A stretch of 64,000 nucleotides of DNA, from positions 12,462,001 through 12,526,000 of the forward strand of contig NC_003076.8 in NCBI RefSeq assembly GCF_000001735.4, written 5' to 3'. Position 1 is the first letter of the stretch; every line of letters starts with the position of its first letter. Source of the DNA: Arabidopsis thaliana (Eukaryota; Streptophyta; Magnoliopsida; Brassicales; Brassicaceae). Shown piece by piece: positions 10,813 to 20,342 of this stretch. The position numbers and the translations under genes are program-made. Under the pieces are notes generated by a model. The model made no database searches, was not told the DNA's origin, and saw only the letters and a list, made by a program, of their open reading frames with translations.

Positions 10813-13800
10813 TTAGGGTGGGTTGTAGAGAGGAAATGAGGTCTCCTCTCCTTCTTTAGTAGAGTGATCATCATACTCATTAGGGTTTCTTGACAGGTCT
10901 GCAATTGGGTACTCAGTGGCCATGTCCTCACAGTAAGCTTCTTTTTTATCAAGATAGTCTTCTCCTCTAGACCATTCCGACGTGAATTCACATCCTTCTT
11001 TGCTGACAAGTATAGTGGCTCCATCGTGAGGGGCGTGCTTAATGTTGAGTGGTACTTGGTTCGCTTTTCCATTGAGCTCCTTGATTTGATCCTTTAGCTC
11101 TTTCACAATATGTGTTAGCTCTTGTATGGCTTTGTCTTGCCATTTAGATCTCTCCTTGAGTTGTAACCAATCATCTGACATCTGAGTGCTTGCCTTGAGT
11201 TTTTTGGTCAAGCATGAGCTTTCAGGACAAGTTGGAGGCTTCTTCGAGTTGTTGGTGGAATTAGTTGGTCGAGCATGTGTTGAACTTACTTCATTAGCTT
11301 TCATAACCTTTGTGTCAGACCCCATCAAACCCTTGTAAACCTCTGAGCCAACTACTGCCTTGTGTGAGTCTAATGACTTCTCAGAACTCAAAGTTTCACT
11401 AAGGAGATACCCACCTTTACCACTATTGATCAAAACAGTTTTTGAATTATTTGCTTTTTCAAGTTCCAATAGCAGTTCACCAGCTAACTGTTCCACTTCC
11501 TTAACTAAGAAGGTTTGTTCTTCTATTGTCGGCTTCTTCATAGCATCATTGATATCAAACTTCATATCCAAATTCTTTCCTAGATTAAGATCAATCTTTC
11601 CTCGCTTAACATCTATGATTGCTCCAACTGTAGCCAAAAAAGGTCTTCCTAATATCAAGGGATCTTTTGGTTCTTAATCCATGTTTAGCACTACGAAGTC
11701 TGTAGGCACCTCCACATTTCCAATCTTGATAGGCAAATCTTCTAATAACCCATGAGGTAGTCTAACAGACCTATCTGCCAAGATCAAGGAGATATTGCAG
11801 TATTTATACTTGTTGAAACCCAACCTCTTAGCTACTGAGAGTGGCATGAGATTTACTGATGCTCCTAGGTCACAAAGGCATTTATTGAAAGTCAATGAAC
11901 CTAGGGAGCATGGTAGAGTGAATGAACCAGGGTCTCCTAGCTTTTCTGGGACATCGTTCTCCTGTATGATGGCACTGCACTCATGGCTCAGAACTGTTGT
12001 TTTCTGAACCTCTTGAATTCTCTCCATGATCAAGTCTTTGAGGAACTTTTTGGAATCCGGGATACGCGTTAGAGCATCAGCAAGAGGTATCCTTAATTCG
12101 ACTGCCTTGATGTTCTTGGCAAACATAGCTCTGTACTTATCTTCTAACTCTTTCTTATGTCGACCAGGAAATGGAAGTGGGGGCTTGTAAGGATGAGGAA
12201 TGGAGACTTTTTCTTTGCTTTTGACAACAACATGTTTCGGATCAATTGGTGATGTTGCTGGGAAGGTCGGTCGAGTGAAGTGGTCGAGTGGCAGCTCGAG
12301 TGACAAGTCGAGTGGCTGCTCGAGTGACTGGTCGAGTGGCTGCTCGAGTGACTGGTCGAGTGGCAGCTCGAGTTGTTTGTCAGCTTGATCTTTATTGAGA
12401 CTGAAATCCTCCCCATCTTGGTATGCACTGTCCTCAGTTACTGACTTGAGTCTCTCTCTAGTGGATAACTAACTTCCACTCCTTATGTTGATAGCATGAA
12501 CATTACCATACTCCTTGGGATTCTGAATTGACTTCCCTGGAAGTCCCGTAACTTTGGGAGCAGAGGTAGATGCGAATTGTCCTTCTAATTATCTGACTTT
12601 GGAATTCAACGCCTCCACTTTTGCATTCAGGTCATTGTAGTTGCAGTCCAGCTTGTGGTGCAATTCGGATAACTTCTTAGCAATTTCCATGGAGCTATAT
12701 GCTTGTCCATGTAGCAGTTGTTGGACCATCTGTTTTATTTCAGCATCAGGAGCAGCAAGACCTTGGTTTTGCGGAGGTGCAAACCCAGGTGGTGGTGGTT
12801 GTTGGTAGTTCCCCTGGAATTGCTGCTTGGGAACAAAACCTTGATTGTAGGGAACAAAAGGTTTGTTCTGACCTTGTTCTTGTTGTGGAGGATACACTTG
12901 ATCCTGAGGATTAGCAACGTTGGTGCTGCGGTAAGAGAGGTTGGGGTTGTTCATCTTGAAGTTGTTGTACCCTTTATAGCCACCTTGATTGTTGATGTAG
13001 CTAACTTCTTCTAATTGGATAACCTCCCCATCTTGGACTTGATACTGCTTGTCATCAACAAGGAAGTGCACATGCTTCTGCTGGCTACGAAGAATCTTGT
13101 CCAGCTTGTCATTCAGCACTTTGATCTCCTTTCTGTGTTTGTCATCAGAGTCAGTTGTGCCTCTGATAGTTCTGTCGCAGTCCTCGTTGTAATTACCATC
13201 TGATTGAGCAAGGTTCTCAACCAATTCTCAGCCTTCTTCAACATCTTTTTTCTGGAAATTCCCATTGTTGGCGGTATCCAGAAGCATTCTAATGCGTGGT
13301 AGGACTCCTCTATAAAGAGTGCTGAGCAGAGAGGCTTTAGTAAAGCCATGATGAGGGCATTGGTTGGTGTAACCCTTGAAACGCTCCCATTCTTCACAGA
13401 AGCTTTCACCAGTCTTCTGTGAGAAACCAGAAATCTCATTTCTGAGTCTTGCAGTTCTGGCATTGGAGAAGAACTTTGATAGAAAAGCCTTCTTGCAATC
13501 ATCCCAGGTGGTGATTGAGTCATGGGGCAGATTCTTCTCCCAGATGTGTGCTTTGTCGCCCAAGGAGAAAGGAAACAAACGGAGCTTGAATCCGTCTTCA
13601 CTGACACCATTGATCTTTGTCAGGTTGCAGAGCCTATCGAATTCATCTAGGTGGTCGAGTGGATCCTCCATTAGCAGACCATGAAATTTATTCCCCTGAA
13701 TTATCGAGATGAGACCACTCTTAATCTCGAAGTTGTTGTTCTGGATAGCAGGAGGTGCAATTCCTTTCCTCTGACGGTGATCACGTGGTGCATCTCCAGC

Positions 13801-13989
13801 ACCAATGTTGGCAGTGCCATTTTGTTTATTCTGTTCTTCAGCCATTTCGAGTGGTTGCTGAGGTACAAGGTTGACTGTGTTTCTCCTTTCTCTGAGTTCC
13901 CGAGCTATGCGGTCAATGTTGTCGTTGAAAAGGAGGTTCTGATTGCCTGTTGATCGAGTTCGCAAACAGCAAAGATGTACCTGGATCAA
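10813..13989 (-). pseudogene. Athila-like gag-protease polyprotein with a coiled-coil tail and no polymerase
   Basis: Read on the minus strand, the frame starts near 13,989 and contains a Retrotrans_gag domain ([12 protein letters not shown], then [21 protein letters not shown]), then a Gln/Pro-rich stretch instead of a zinc knuckle. An aspartic protease follows with active site CDLGASVNLMPLS and ILGRPFL. After it come about 200 residues ending at 10,813 with a charged coiled-coil (WLQLKERSKWQDKAIQELTH) in place of reverse transcriptase. In-frame stops are at about 13,228 (expected Trp, so TGG to TGA), 12,589 (expected Gln, CAA to TAA), 12,469 and 11,674. Between 12,270 and 12,380 an 8-residue repeat resembling PLDQSLEQ is encoded by the same GTCGAGTG words that fill the LTR. 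Gag packages the RNA and protease cuts the polyprotein. Confidence 0.87.
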
Positions 13990-14090
13990 GAAGACAACAA
14001 GAAAAACACACAGTTAGTAACCGAAAAGAAAATTGAAAAAGAACTTGATCGAAGCAAGTCTGAAATCTCAAATGTAACAAACAAACACCC

Positions 14091-14110
14091 AATTGGCAAC
14101 GACGCCAAAT
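14091..14110 (-). other. Primer-binding site of the gag-only Athila-like element
   Basis: Directly inside the 5' LTR, the minus strand reads TTTGGCGTCGTTGCCAATT. It matches the tRNA-Asp-type primer site of Athila elements (TGGCGCCGTTGCC) with one change. Confidence 0.7.
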
Positions 14111-14722
14111 TGATAATAGGTTTTTAGTCAATTATCCTAAAACACCAATCATGTCGTTGTAGTATTTTAGGTTGTCAATCCAAATGGGTGTGATGCTAAC
14201 AATCAAGATGTGATCAGAAGTCACTAAGTCAAGCTAAGCAATAACAGGTTTGGTGTGTTCTAGCAGTCCTAACAGAAATTCAAGCAGAAAACAATAAAAC
14301 ACTCGACCAACACAGCTCTTAGCAGAGCACTGGGTGAGGTCGAGTGACAGGTCGAGTAACAGACATAAAGTATAACAGGGATACTCGACTGCACAGTTTG
14401 TTGCCAGACCTGGGGGTCGAGTGATGTGATCAAGTGGTGGTGTCTTCTACTCGACCTGAGGGTCGAGTGGTCTCTTGAGATCCTGAAGCTCCTACTCGAC
14501 CTCTGGGTCGAGTGGTTTGTCATGATCAGGTCCGCTTCTTCCAGTTAGCTCGTCGACGGCTCCAAATCACCTGAAAACAACACAAATACGCAACATGCAT
14601 GCAAAACTATCCTAAACATGCAAAGTGATGACAAATGATGTGAAATGGTATAAAACAGTGATGATATGATGCTAAAATGATGACAAATGGATGCTCAAAA
14701 CATGCAAAATACACACTTATCA
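14111..14722 (-). repeat. 5' LTR of the gag-only Athila-like element (internally deleted)
   Basis: Only 612 bp, against 1,811 bp in the other LTR. It follows the first ~300 bp and then jumps at about 14,409 (TTGTTGCCAGAC joined to CTGGGGGTCGAG) to the last ~310 bp. The lost 1.2 kb includes most of the GTCGAGTG cluster. The remaining flanks differ from the other LTR at only a few positions. Confidence 0.88.
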
Positions 14723-15334
14723 AAGCCCGTTATGAAGATATGCGTCCTGGTTCAGCTACTGATTTTGTGCCACCGTCTTATCAACCAAGGGATACTCAGA
14801 GCAAGGCCTTGGTTATTCACAGTGGAAGCCGTGACCCAGTACCTCCAACTATTGAGTCTCTAAGTGAGTAGTTTTGGTGAACTTTTGTGTAGTGATGCTT
14901 TCACAATAGTTCTTACATGTTTGGTTACATATTTTTGTAGGTGATGGCAGCGATGAGTCTGATGAAGAGGATAAGAAGAAGAAGAAGAAGAAGAAGCAGA
15001 TATCGAAGAAGAAGAGAAAGCATGTTGGTCCTACTCTGGAAACTGGGAAAAAACGTGGAAGGAAACCTTCCAAGTTTAAGGGGGAAAAGTTTACAGCTGA
15101 GGGGAAGCAAACGAGGAAGAGACAGAAGAATTAGGACTTTGACTTTTCTTTCTTGCTTATGTGTGTGTGTGGACTTGTAGGTGTTTGGAGAAATAGGACT
15201 TTGACTTTCTTTTTGTGTATTTGGGAATGTTATGCGTTTTCTTTTGATGTTGAACATTGTAGTTTATGTGTAGAGGACAAACTTATTTTATGAAATGGTT
15301 TATGTGTTTTAGGATTTATTAAAATCAAATCGTT

Positions 15335-15622
15335 TGGCTAAGTTGTCCCGTTTGGCCGGTCAATAATACAAGAGTGGCTAAGTTGTCCCAGTTGGCCGGT
15401 CAATAATACAATAGTGGCTAAGTTGTCCCAGTTGGCCGGTCAAAACACACAACTTAAAATACAAGAGTTGCTAAGTTGTTCCAATTGGCCGGTCAATACA
15501 CATAACTTAAAATAGGAAAATACATGTCTAATTAGGTTCAACTATTACACAAAATCCAGAAACATAATATAATTAGGTTCAAATATTACATAAAATCCAG
15601 AAACATAACATAATTAGGTTCA
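15335..15622. repeat. Two short tandem repeats between convergent MULE genes
   Basis: At 15,335-15,516 there are four copies of a 40-53-bp unit beginning TGGCTAAGTTGTCCCAGTTG then GCCGGTCAATA. At about 15,528-15,622 there are about 2.3 copies of a 42-bp unit containing AATTAGGTTCAAATATTACA. They lie between the 3' ends of the DUF1985 gene (plus) and the GRF gene (minus). Confidence 0.85.
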
Positions 15623-15663
15623 AATGCCATACACCATCCTCAATAACATAAAACACATCATAA

Positions 15664-16172
15664 TCACCATGTAGAAAGTAATGCCCTAAGCCTATCAATC
15701 TCGACTTCTTTGGCGAGTAACCTTTCTTTAAGGATTTCAATTTCGCCTTGCATGAGATGAACAGTTTCCCGGATGGACGCCAAAGCATGATTACATGCTA
15801 GTTGTCCATGTCTTAGTGCGGAATAAGGTTTGTGATTTACCTTCTCAAGCTCCTCAGTTACCGCCTGATCCCACCACTGAATAAGGTGGTTTCGGGACTC
15901 GTAGTCTTCAGCCTGCGAAAGAGAGAAGACTTCATAAATATAATTCACTTGTACTTTGTTGTTCCAATGAAATGAAAAACACAATAACTTACTTTAAGCA
16001 TTGGGCATTTGTAGACTCTGTCGCCTTGCCTATAACCAGTTTTGCACACTTCAAGTTTTACAGGCTTACCACAAAAACATTTTTCTGGAACCCCCCAATT
16101 TGCATCGGCATTCGCCTCTCCACTATTCCAACTAGCTTCGGATGTGGATGGTTGAGAGTAACTATAGGGCAT
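15664..16172 (-). CDS. GRF-type zinc-finger protein of the MULE, two exons
   Basis: Exon 1 (16,172-15,993) and exon 2 (15,912-15,664) join in phase at AAA/GTAAGT and TTTCGCAG sites to give a 142-residue protein with no internal stop. Residues 31-57 (KCFCGKPVKLEVCKTGYRQG then DRVYKCP) form a GRF zinc finger, a nucleic-acid-binding fold. Residues 108-140 are a coiled-coil (MQGEIEILKERLLAKEVEID). It lies between the DUF1985 gene and mudrA, pointing the same way as mudrA. GRF proteins are frequent passengers of Brassicaceae MULEs, though their role in transposition is unclear. Unlike its neighbours this frame is undamaged. Confidence 0.72.
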
Positions 16173-16206
16173 CTACAGAACAAAGAAAGAAAGAGATATG
16201 AATCAT

Positions 16207-16505
16207 GAACGCTATAAACCCTAGATCTATTTGAAATCACGGCGGCTATAAACCCTAGATTTATTTGAAATCACGGCGGCTAGAAACCCTAGATCTACTA
16301 ATTACGGCGGCTAGAAACCCTTAAGAAACTCAATATCATACCTTGGTTGTTGTTGTTGTCGTCGTCGGCGGCGGATAATGGGAACCCTAATTTCAGTTGT
16401 CGTCGGCGATGTTGGGAAAGGAAGAGAGAAGAACGAGAGAGAGAAAGAACGAGAGAGAGAGAGAAGAGTGAAATAGAAGAGAGAGAGAGAGAAAGAGAGA
16501 TGAAC
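16207..16505 (-). promoter_or_regulatory. Probable 5' region of the GRF gene: telo-box repeats and a GA tract
   Basis: Four copies of a ~35-bp unit (CGGCTATAAACCCTAGATCT then ATTTGAAATCACGG) occupy 16,207-16,320; each contains the telo-box AAACCCTA. A (GA)-rich tract follows at 16,430-16,505. Telo-box and GA/CT tracts are common in plant 5' UTRs and promoters; a regulatory role here is inferred from position. Confidence 0.45.
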
Positions 16506-16559
16506 GAGAATAAATAGGGAGAAACTTTGTAGTGTGAACGCAAAAATCGTAGTGTGAAC

Positions 16560-17256
16560 GTAAGTCGTGGGGTCTATTTTTAAAAAATATTATTTATTAG
16601 AATATTCAGAATACACATAGTTGTATGTATATGTACAGTTGGCCAGAATCACAAACAGTTGAACTATTCTAAAAATTGTGTCTTTGAAGTTGAATCTGAA
16701 AATACAACTCATTTTTTTAGTTGGTCCCATAAGTTTAAACATATTAATGGATTTTAATAAGTTTTGATAGAATCATATTTAGTAAATATCTGTTTTCATA
16801 CATAACGTATGTACATTGGACAATCATGAACTATATATTCCTTGTTATACATAGGTGATTTATTAGGAAACCAGTTTATGATCAAGTTTAGTAATAACAA
16901 TGTTGTAATATCATATTTTGGATTTATTCAATGTTTAGTTGTTGATAATAGCTGAAAATATTGAGAATTATTTTATCATTTTGTTAACCCTAAAATAAAG
17001 ATACATATATCAGTTGTCTCAGTTGAACTTAAAAGAATACATTAAACTTGCTAAGAATTCAATAAACTTGCAAAGAATTCAATAAACTTGCACATATTCA
17101 ATACAAATACGAAAACATAAAACAGTTGTCGAAGTTTAAAATAGTACATCACACTTGCAAATAATATAATACAAATACAAATGAACTCAGTTGTATTGGT
17201 TGAACCCTTTATGCAGTTGGCCAGGTTGTTCCGGTTGAACCCTTTCTGCATCAGAC
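16560..17256. other. AT-rich spacer between the GRF and mudrA genes
   Basis: No gene is recognisable. A 24-bp unit around AAGAATTCAATAAACTTGCA is repeated two to three times at 17,045-17,100. Confidence 0.5.
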
Positions 17257-19632
17257 TTAGTCTTCCTCAGGCTGCAGCCAAGCCTCCAAGTTTATTCTAG
17301 GTTGCGATTTTCTCCTCTTTCGCGCTTCACCAGCTGATGGAAACCGCTTATCTTGATTTCATCCTGGTCCTTTTGGTGTGTATTCCGGCGGAAAGGCAAC
17401 TAACTCTTTAATATGGGCAGGAAGAACCCAATCCGACTCATGTGGGACTACATACAACGTCCGGTAATAGGCTAATGCCCAACTCTCTATCAAGTAATAC
17501 ACAGAGCAGAGTCCGTAGATGGTTGTATTCGCATTTCTCCCTTCCTTGCGGGCAAGGTGCCTTGCTGCGGCCATAGCATGGACACACGGGATCTTGTCTA
17601 TATCAAAACATTTGCATGAACAACTTTTCATTTTCAAATCCACCAGAAAACTTACCGAGTTGAGATCAATCACGTTGTATTCTTGGTTGTAACTGTTAAG
17701 CTCAATCATAGTTAATTTGGCTCCAACTGGACATCTACTGTGCAATATGTTCTCCACAGTAGGCACAACTTGTGATGTGATTGAACAAGAACCTGAATCT
17801 TGCCTATGCTCGTTGAACCATTCAGAAAACTTAGAAATCATCACATCAATCATTGGTAACAAGTGATACTTCCTCGCTTTTTTAAACACACCATTAATGG
17901 ACTCCGCAGAATTACTAGTGTCAATGTTATACTTGTCTCCTTTAAAATGGCACCTCGACCATTTCTCAAACCCTACTTTCACAAGAAAGTCAGCAGCTTT
18001 AGGCCATTTACTTGTAAAATGACCAAACTCTTTCTCGAACTCACTCTCAGTATATGCATGAGCACAATCCCTGAACTTGTCAGCAGCTCCATCCTTGTCA
18101 ATTTTCACATGATCTCTCATGTTTTGAGACAAATGCCATATACAAGCTGCATGAAGCGCATTCGGGTACACCGTCTTGACAGCCTTCTTTATGCTTTGAT
18201 GCCTATCACTAATAAAGACCAATCCGGGAACATCCGAATATACAGTTTTCAGCTTTTCTAAGAACCAAATCCAACTTACATCCTTCTCGCTATCAATGAT
18301 TCCAAACGCAAGTGGATAATGATGATGATTAGGATCTTGTGCTGTTGCAATAACCAACATCCCACCATACACAGTTTTAAGATGAGTTGCATCCACAACT
18401 ATCACTTTCCGCATTGCCCTAAAACCTTCAATGCAAGCGCCTAATGCAATGAAGAGGTACTTGAACCTTTTCTCTCCTTCCAACTCCACATAAGTTACTG
18501 TCCCTGGATTTACCTTCTCTAACATGTAAAGATAAGAAAATAACATCGTGTAGCTTCTTTCCGGAGTCCCTCGCACATCACTAACATGTAGCATTTTGCC
18601 TCTTAACGCAGTGGAGTATGAAAAATGCACCCCAAGTCTTCCTCTTACAATCGACATAATGTTTTTTGGAGTTGGGGTCTCTAAATTTCCGGGATAGTCA
18701 CAATGCAAAACCGATGCTATTAATCTTGGTGTGCCTCGCTGTATACTGTTGCTTGTAGTCTCAACACTCCGAGAGCATGTATGCATCTTTCTATGCACTC
18801 TAACACTCCAAAAATGAGATTTCTTAGTTCTCGCAACTCTTAGATACCAAGTACACCCTTTAGAAGCTTGGCAGCATCGTAGCATAAGTCTCAACGGGTC
18901 TGATTTAATAGTATAGACTCCAAAAACTTCTTGCTTTGCAGCTCTGTTAACCAATTCCCACACAGCCTCCCTTGAACAAAATTCTTGACCAATTTCAATA
19001 CATGTACCATCATCTCATTCTATAACCTGCGGAGTAACTTCTACACTTCGTGGAATATCGTGAATATCATCATAATCAATCCTAACATCCTCATCTTCTT
19101 CCTCAACAGAATTCACCGGCCTTTCCATCGGCCTTTCGACTGCCACGATCTCCGTACCTACTACATTCTCACAATCATTCACATCATTCTCATATCCATC
19201 ATGCACCATCTCACATACTTCATTTAAAACATCATCCTCTCTTACATTTACACCAACTGAACTTCGACGCTCCAGTACAGAAATTTCCACTCTCCTCTCA
19301 ACTCCTATACCATTTAATTCCTCCACATGCAAAACAGGAATCCGACTCTCTTCATCAGATTCTGTTAAAAATATGAAGACATCCTCATCATCTACAATAT
19401 ACGTCTCTCTCCGAACTTTAGACAGATTGTAACTCAGTTTCAACTTCATAGAAGCTTCATCAACCGCAACCTTCTTCATGATCTTGTCAACTAACATCGA
19501 ATATGTAATCTTCTCCAAACTACTCGTCTTAAACGATATAGCATATAGTGAATTTTTACCAATCCACTCATTCACTTCAGAATAGTATCCTCCAAACTCA
19601 AAATGTACGTTAGTGTGGATCTTCTTCTTCAT
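17257..19632 (-). pseudogene. mudrA-type MULE transposase, nearly intact with two nonsense codons
   Basis: A single unspliced frame of 792 codons runs from ATG at 19,632 to TAA at 17,257. It is broken only by TGA at 19,015-19,017 and TGA at 17,359-17,361. It contains the MuDR N-terminal zinc-binding region (LRCCQASKGCTWYL), the MULE transposase domain with VVDATHLK (first Asp, about residue 414), FISDRHQS (second Asp, about 476), a CIWH motif, and NSAESING with the candidate catalytic Glu. A SWIM zinc finger follows (CSCKCFDIDKIPCVHA). After the second stop the frame continues through KRFPSAGEARKRRK to the true end. The family motif there is GPGRP, so the stop probably replaces Arg (CGA to TGA). 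This enzyme would have mobilised the host MULE. Confidence 0.92.
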
Positions 19633-20342
19633 CACTCCTGAAAATACAACCAGTTCAACTCCAATCAAACATTTTAATAGTTATACCACATGTACTCTTA
19701 TCATACGTTGAAATCAATCTCTCGTCGCACTCGATTCTACTGAACCTAATTCGTTACCTTTCAATTGATTTCCAATGTTAATACATACCTATTCGTTAAA
19801 CTAATTGGTTAATCTAAACTTTGCAAACACAAACCCCAAATCTTTAATATGAAATCTCGGAATTCAAATTCAACTCACATTCAACCTACATTCCTTTGCT
19901 CATCACCTCAAATAACGTTTCGGCAACCTCTAATCGATTACTCTTTACTTTGCAAACCAATCATCAAACTATCATATTGAATCTGGGAATTATATATAAT
20001 TCAAAATCCCAATCTAAAATCATAATGCACCAATGTCAGAGGAAATATGAGAAGAAACTGACATAATTCGTTGCCTTTTACGATGGATTTTCAAGTCGGC
20101 GGCGGCCGGAATCGATGGTGGCGGACGAAGAAGAAGAACGTCGATGAAAGAAGAAGAAGACGTCGACGAAGGAGAGAGTTCGGATTCGATTTTCTTTATT
20201 TAGCTTTTGAATATCTTTTTCATTTTTTTTAATCAACTCATTAAGGGTACAACTGGTATATCACATTTTCGGTGGCATTCAGATTAACAGATGGCAGTCT
20301 AGATTAATTTTTTTCAAAAAATGGCATAAGTGATAAAAATCC
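19633..20342. other. mudrA 5' region and right terminus of the MULE
   Basis: An acceptor-like TTTTCAG precedes the mudrA start, so a 5' UTR intron is likely. At 20,090-20,180 a GC-richer stretch (GGCGGCGGCCGGAATCGATG) looks like a 5' UTR exon. The last 120 bp carry the terminal words GGTGGCATTC, GATGGCAG and ATGGCATAAG that mirror the left end. Confidence 0.5.

Larger units (their letters stand above)
6919..14722 (-). mobile_element. Non-autonomous Athila-like LTR retrotransposon (gag-protease only)
   Basis: Both ends match the TGATAATAG...TTATCA LTR type, and AAGCC is duplicated at 6,914-6,918 and 14,723-14,727. The element is in minus orientation: 5' LTR 14,111-14,722, primer-binding site next to it, gag-protease frame 13,989-10,813, polypurine tract beside the 3' LTR (6,919-8,729). 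There is no reverse transcriptase, RNase H, integrase or ATHILA ORF; these must come from another element such as the one at 55,297. Its 3' noncoding part (8,730-10,570) matches 57,003-58,800 of that element. This layout resembles the gag-only elements called TR-GAG. It is inserted in a DUF1985 exon. Confidence 0.92.
4908..15134 (+). pseudogene. DUF1985-domain gene of the MULE (KI/ULP-like family) without a protease domain, interrupted by an LTR element
   Basis: ATG at 4,908 begins MARVKDSSG; soon after, the protein-like frame shifts to an acidic one (EIPPSVEEAAAE onward), suggesting a frameshift near 4,935. Exons are about 4,908-5,229, 5,430-6,216, 6,297-6,455, 6,526-6,918 continued at 14,728-14,863, and 14,941-15,134. 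Exon 2 encodes DUF1985 (RCQLVQTV, then WFVANGVSIRYSIKEHALLT, FPWGRFSFE). Exon 4 has a coiled-coil, and the last exon a Lys-rich tail with AT-hook-like KKRGRKPSK. The exon 2-3 joint is out of phase by one base as placed here. DUF1985 genes in Arabidopsis MULEs (Kaonashi type) usually continue into a C48 ULP protease; none is present. The reading frame across the Athila insertion is intact once one 5-bp target copy is discounted. The role of DUF1985 is unknown. Confidence 0.75.
4486..20342. mobile_element. MULE (Mutator-like element) carrying DUF1985, GRF and mudrA genes
   Basis: The element is flanked by GTGAAAAGTG at 4,476-4,485 and 20,343-20,352, a target duplication of 9-10 bp as expected for MULEs. 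The two ends share only a weak inverted resemblance: TTATGCCA about 13 bp inside each terminus, then a second TGCCA about 25-27 bp further in. It therefore resembles low-TIR plant MULEs. It carries three genes: a DUF1985 gene (plus), a GRF zinc-finger gene (minus) and a mudrA-type transposase (minus). A 7.8-kb Athila-like element is inserted in it; without that, the MULE is about 8.05 kb. It sits in a CACTA element next to a duplicated 29-bp word. Confidence 0.85.

Noticed and set aside
12144..12428. Ser/His-rich open frame (SSHSTSHS repeats) on the minus strand
   Set aside because: It is another frame of the GTCGAGTG-type repeat; the in-frame reading joins the gag and protease parts.
14925..15257. 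Open frames over the Lys-rich last exon of the DUF1985 gene
   Set aside because: Shadows of the (AAG)n stretch; the plus frame spliced to the upstream exon is the credible one.
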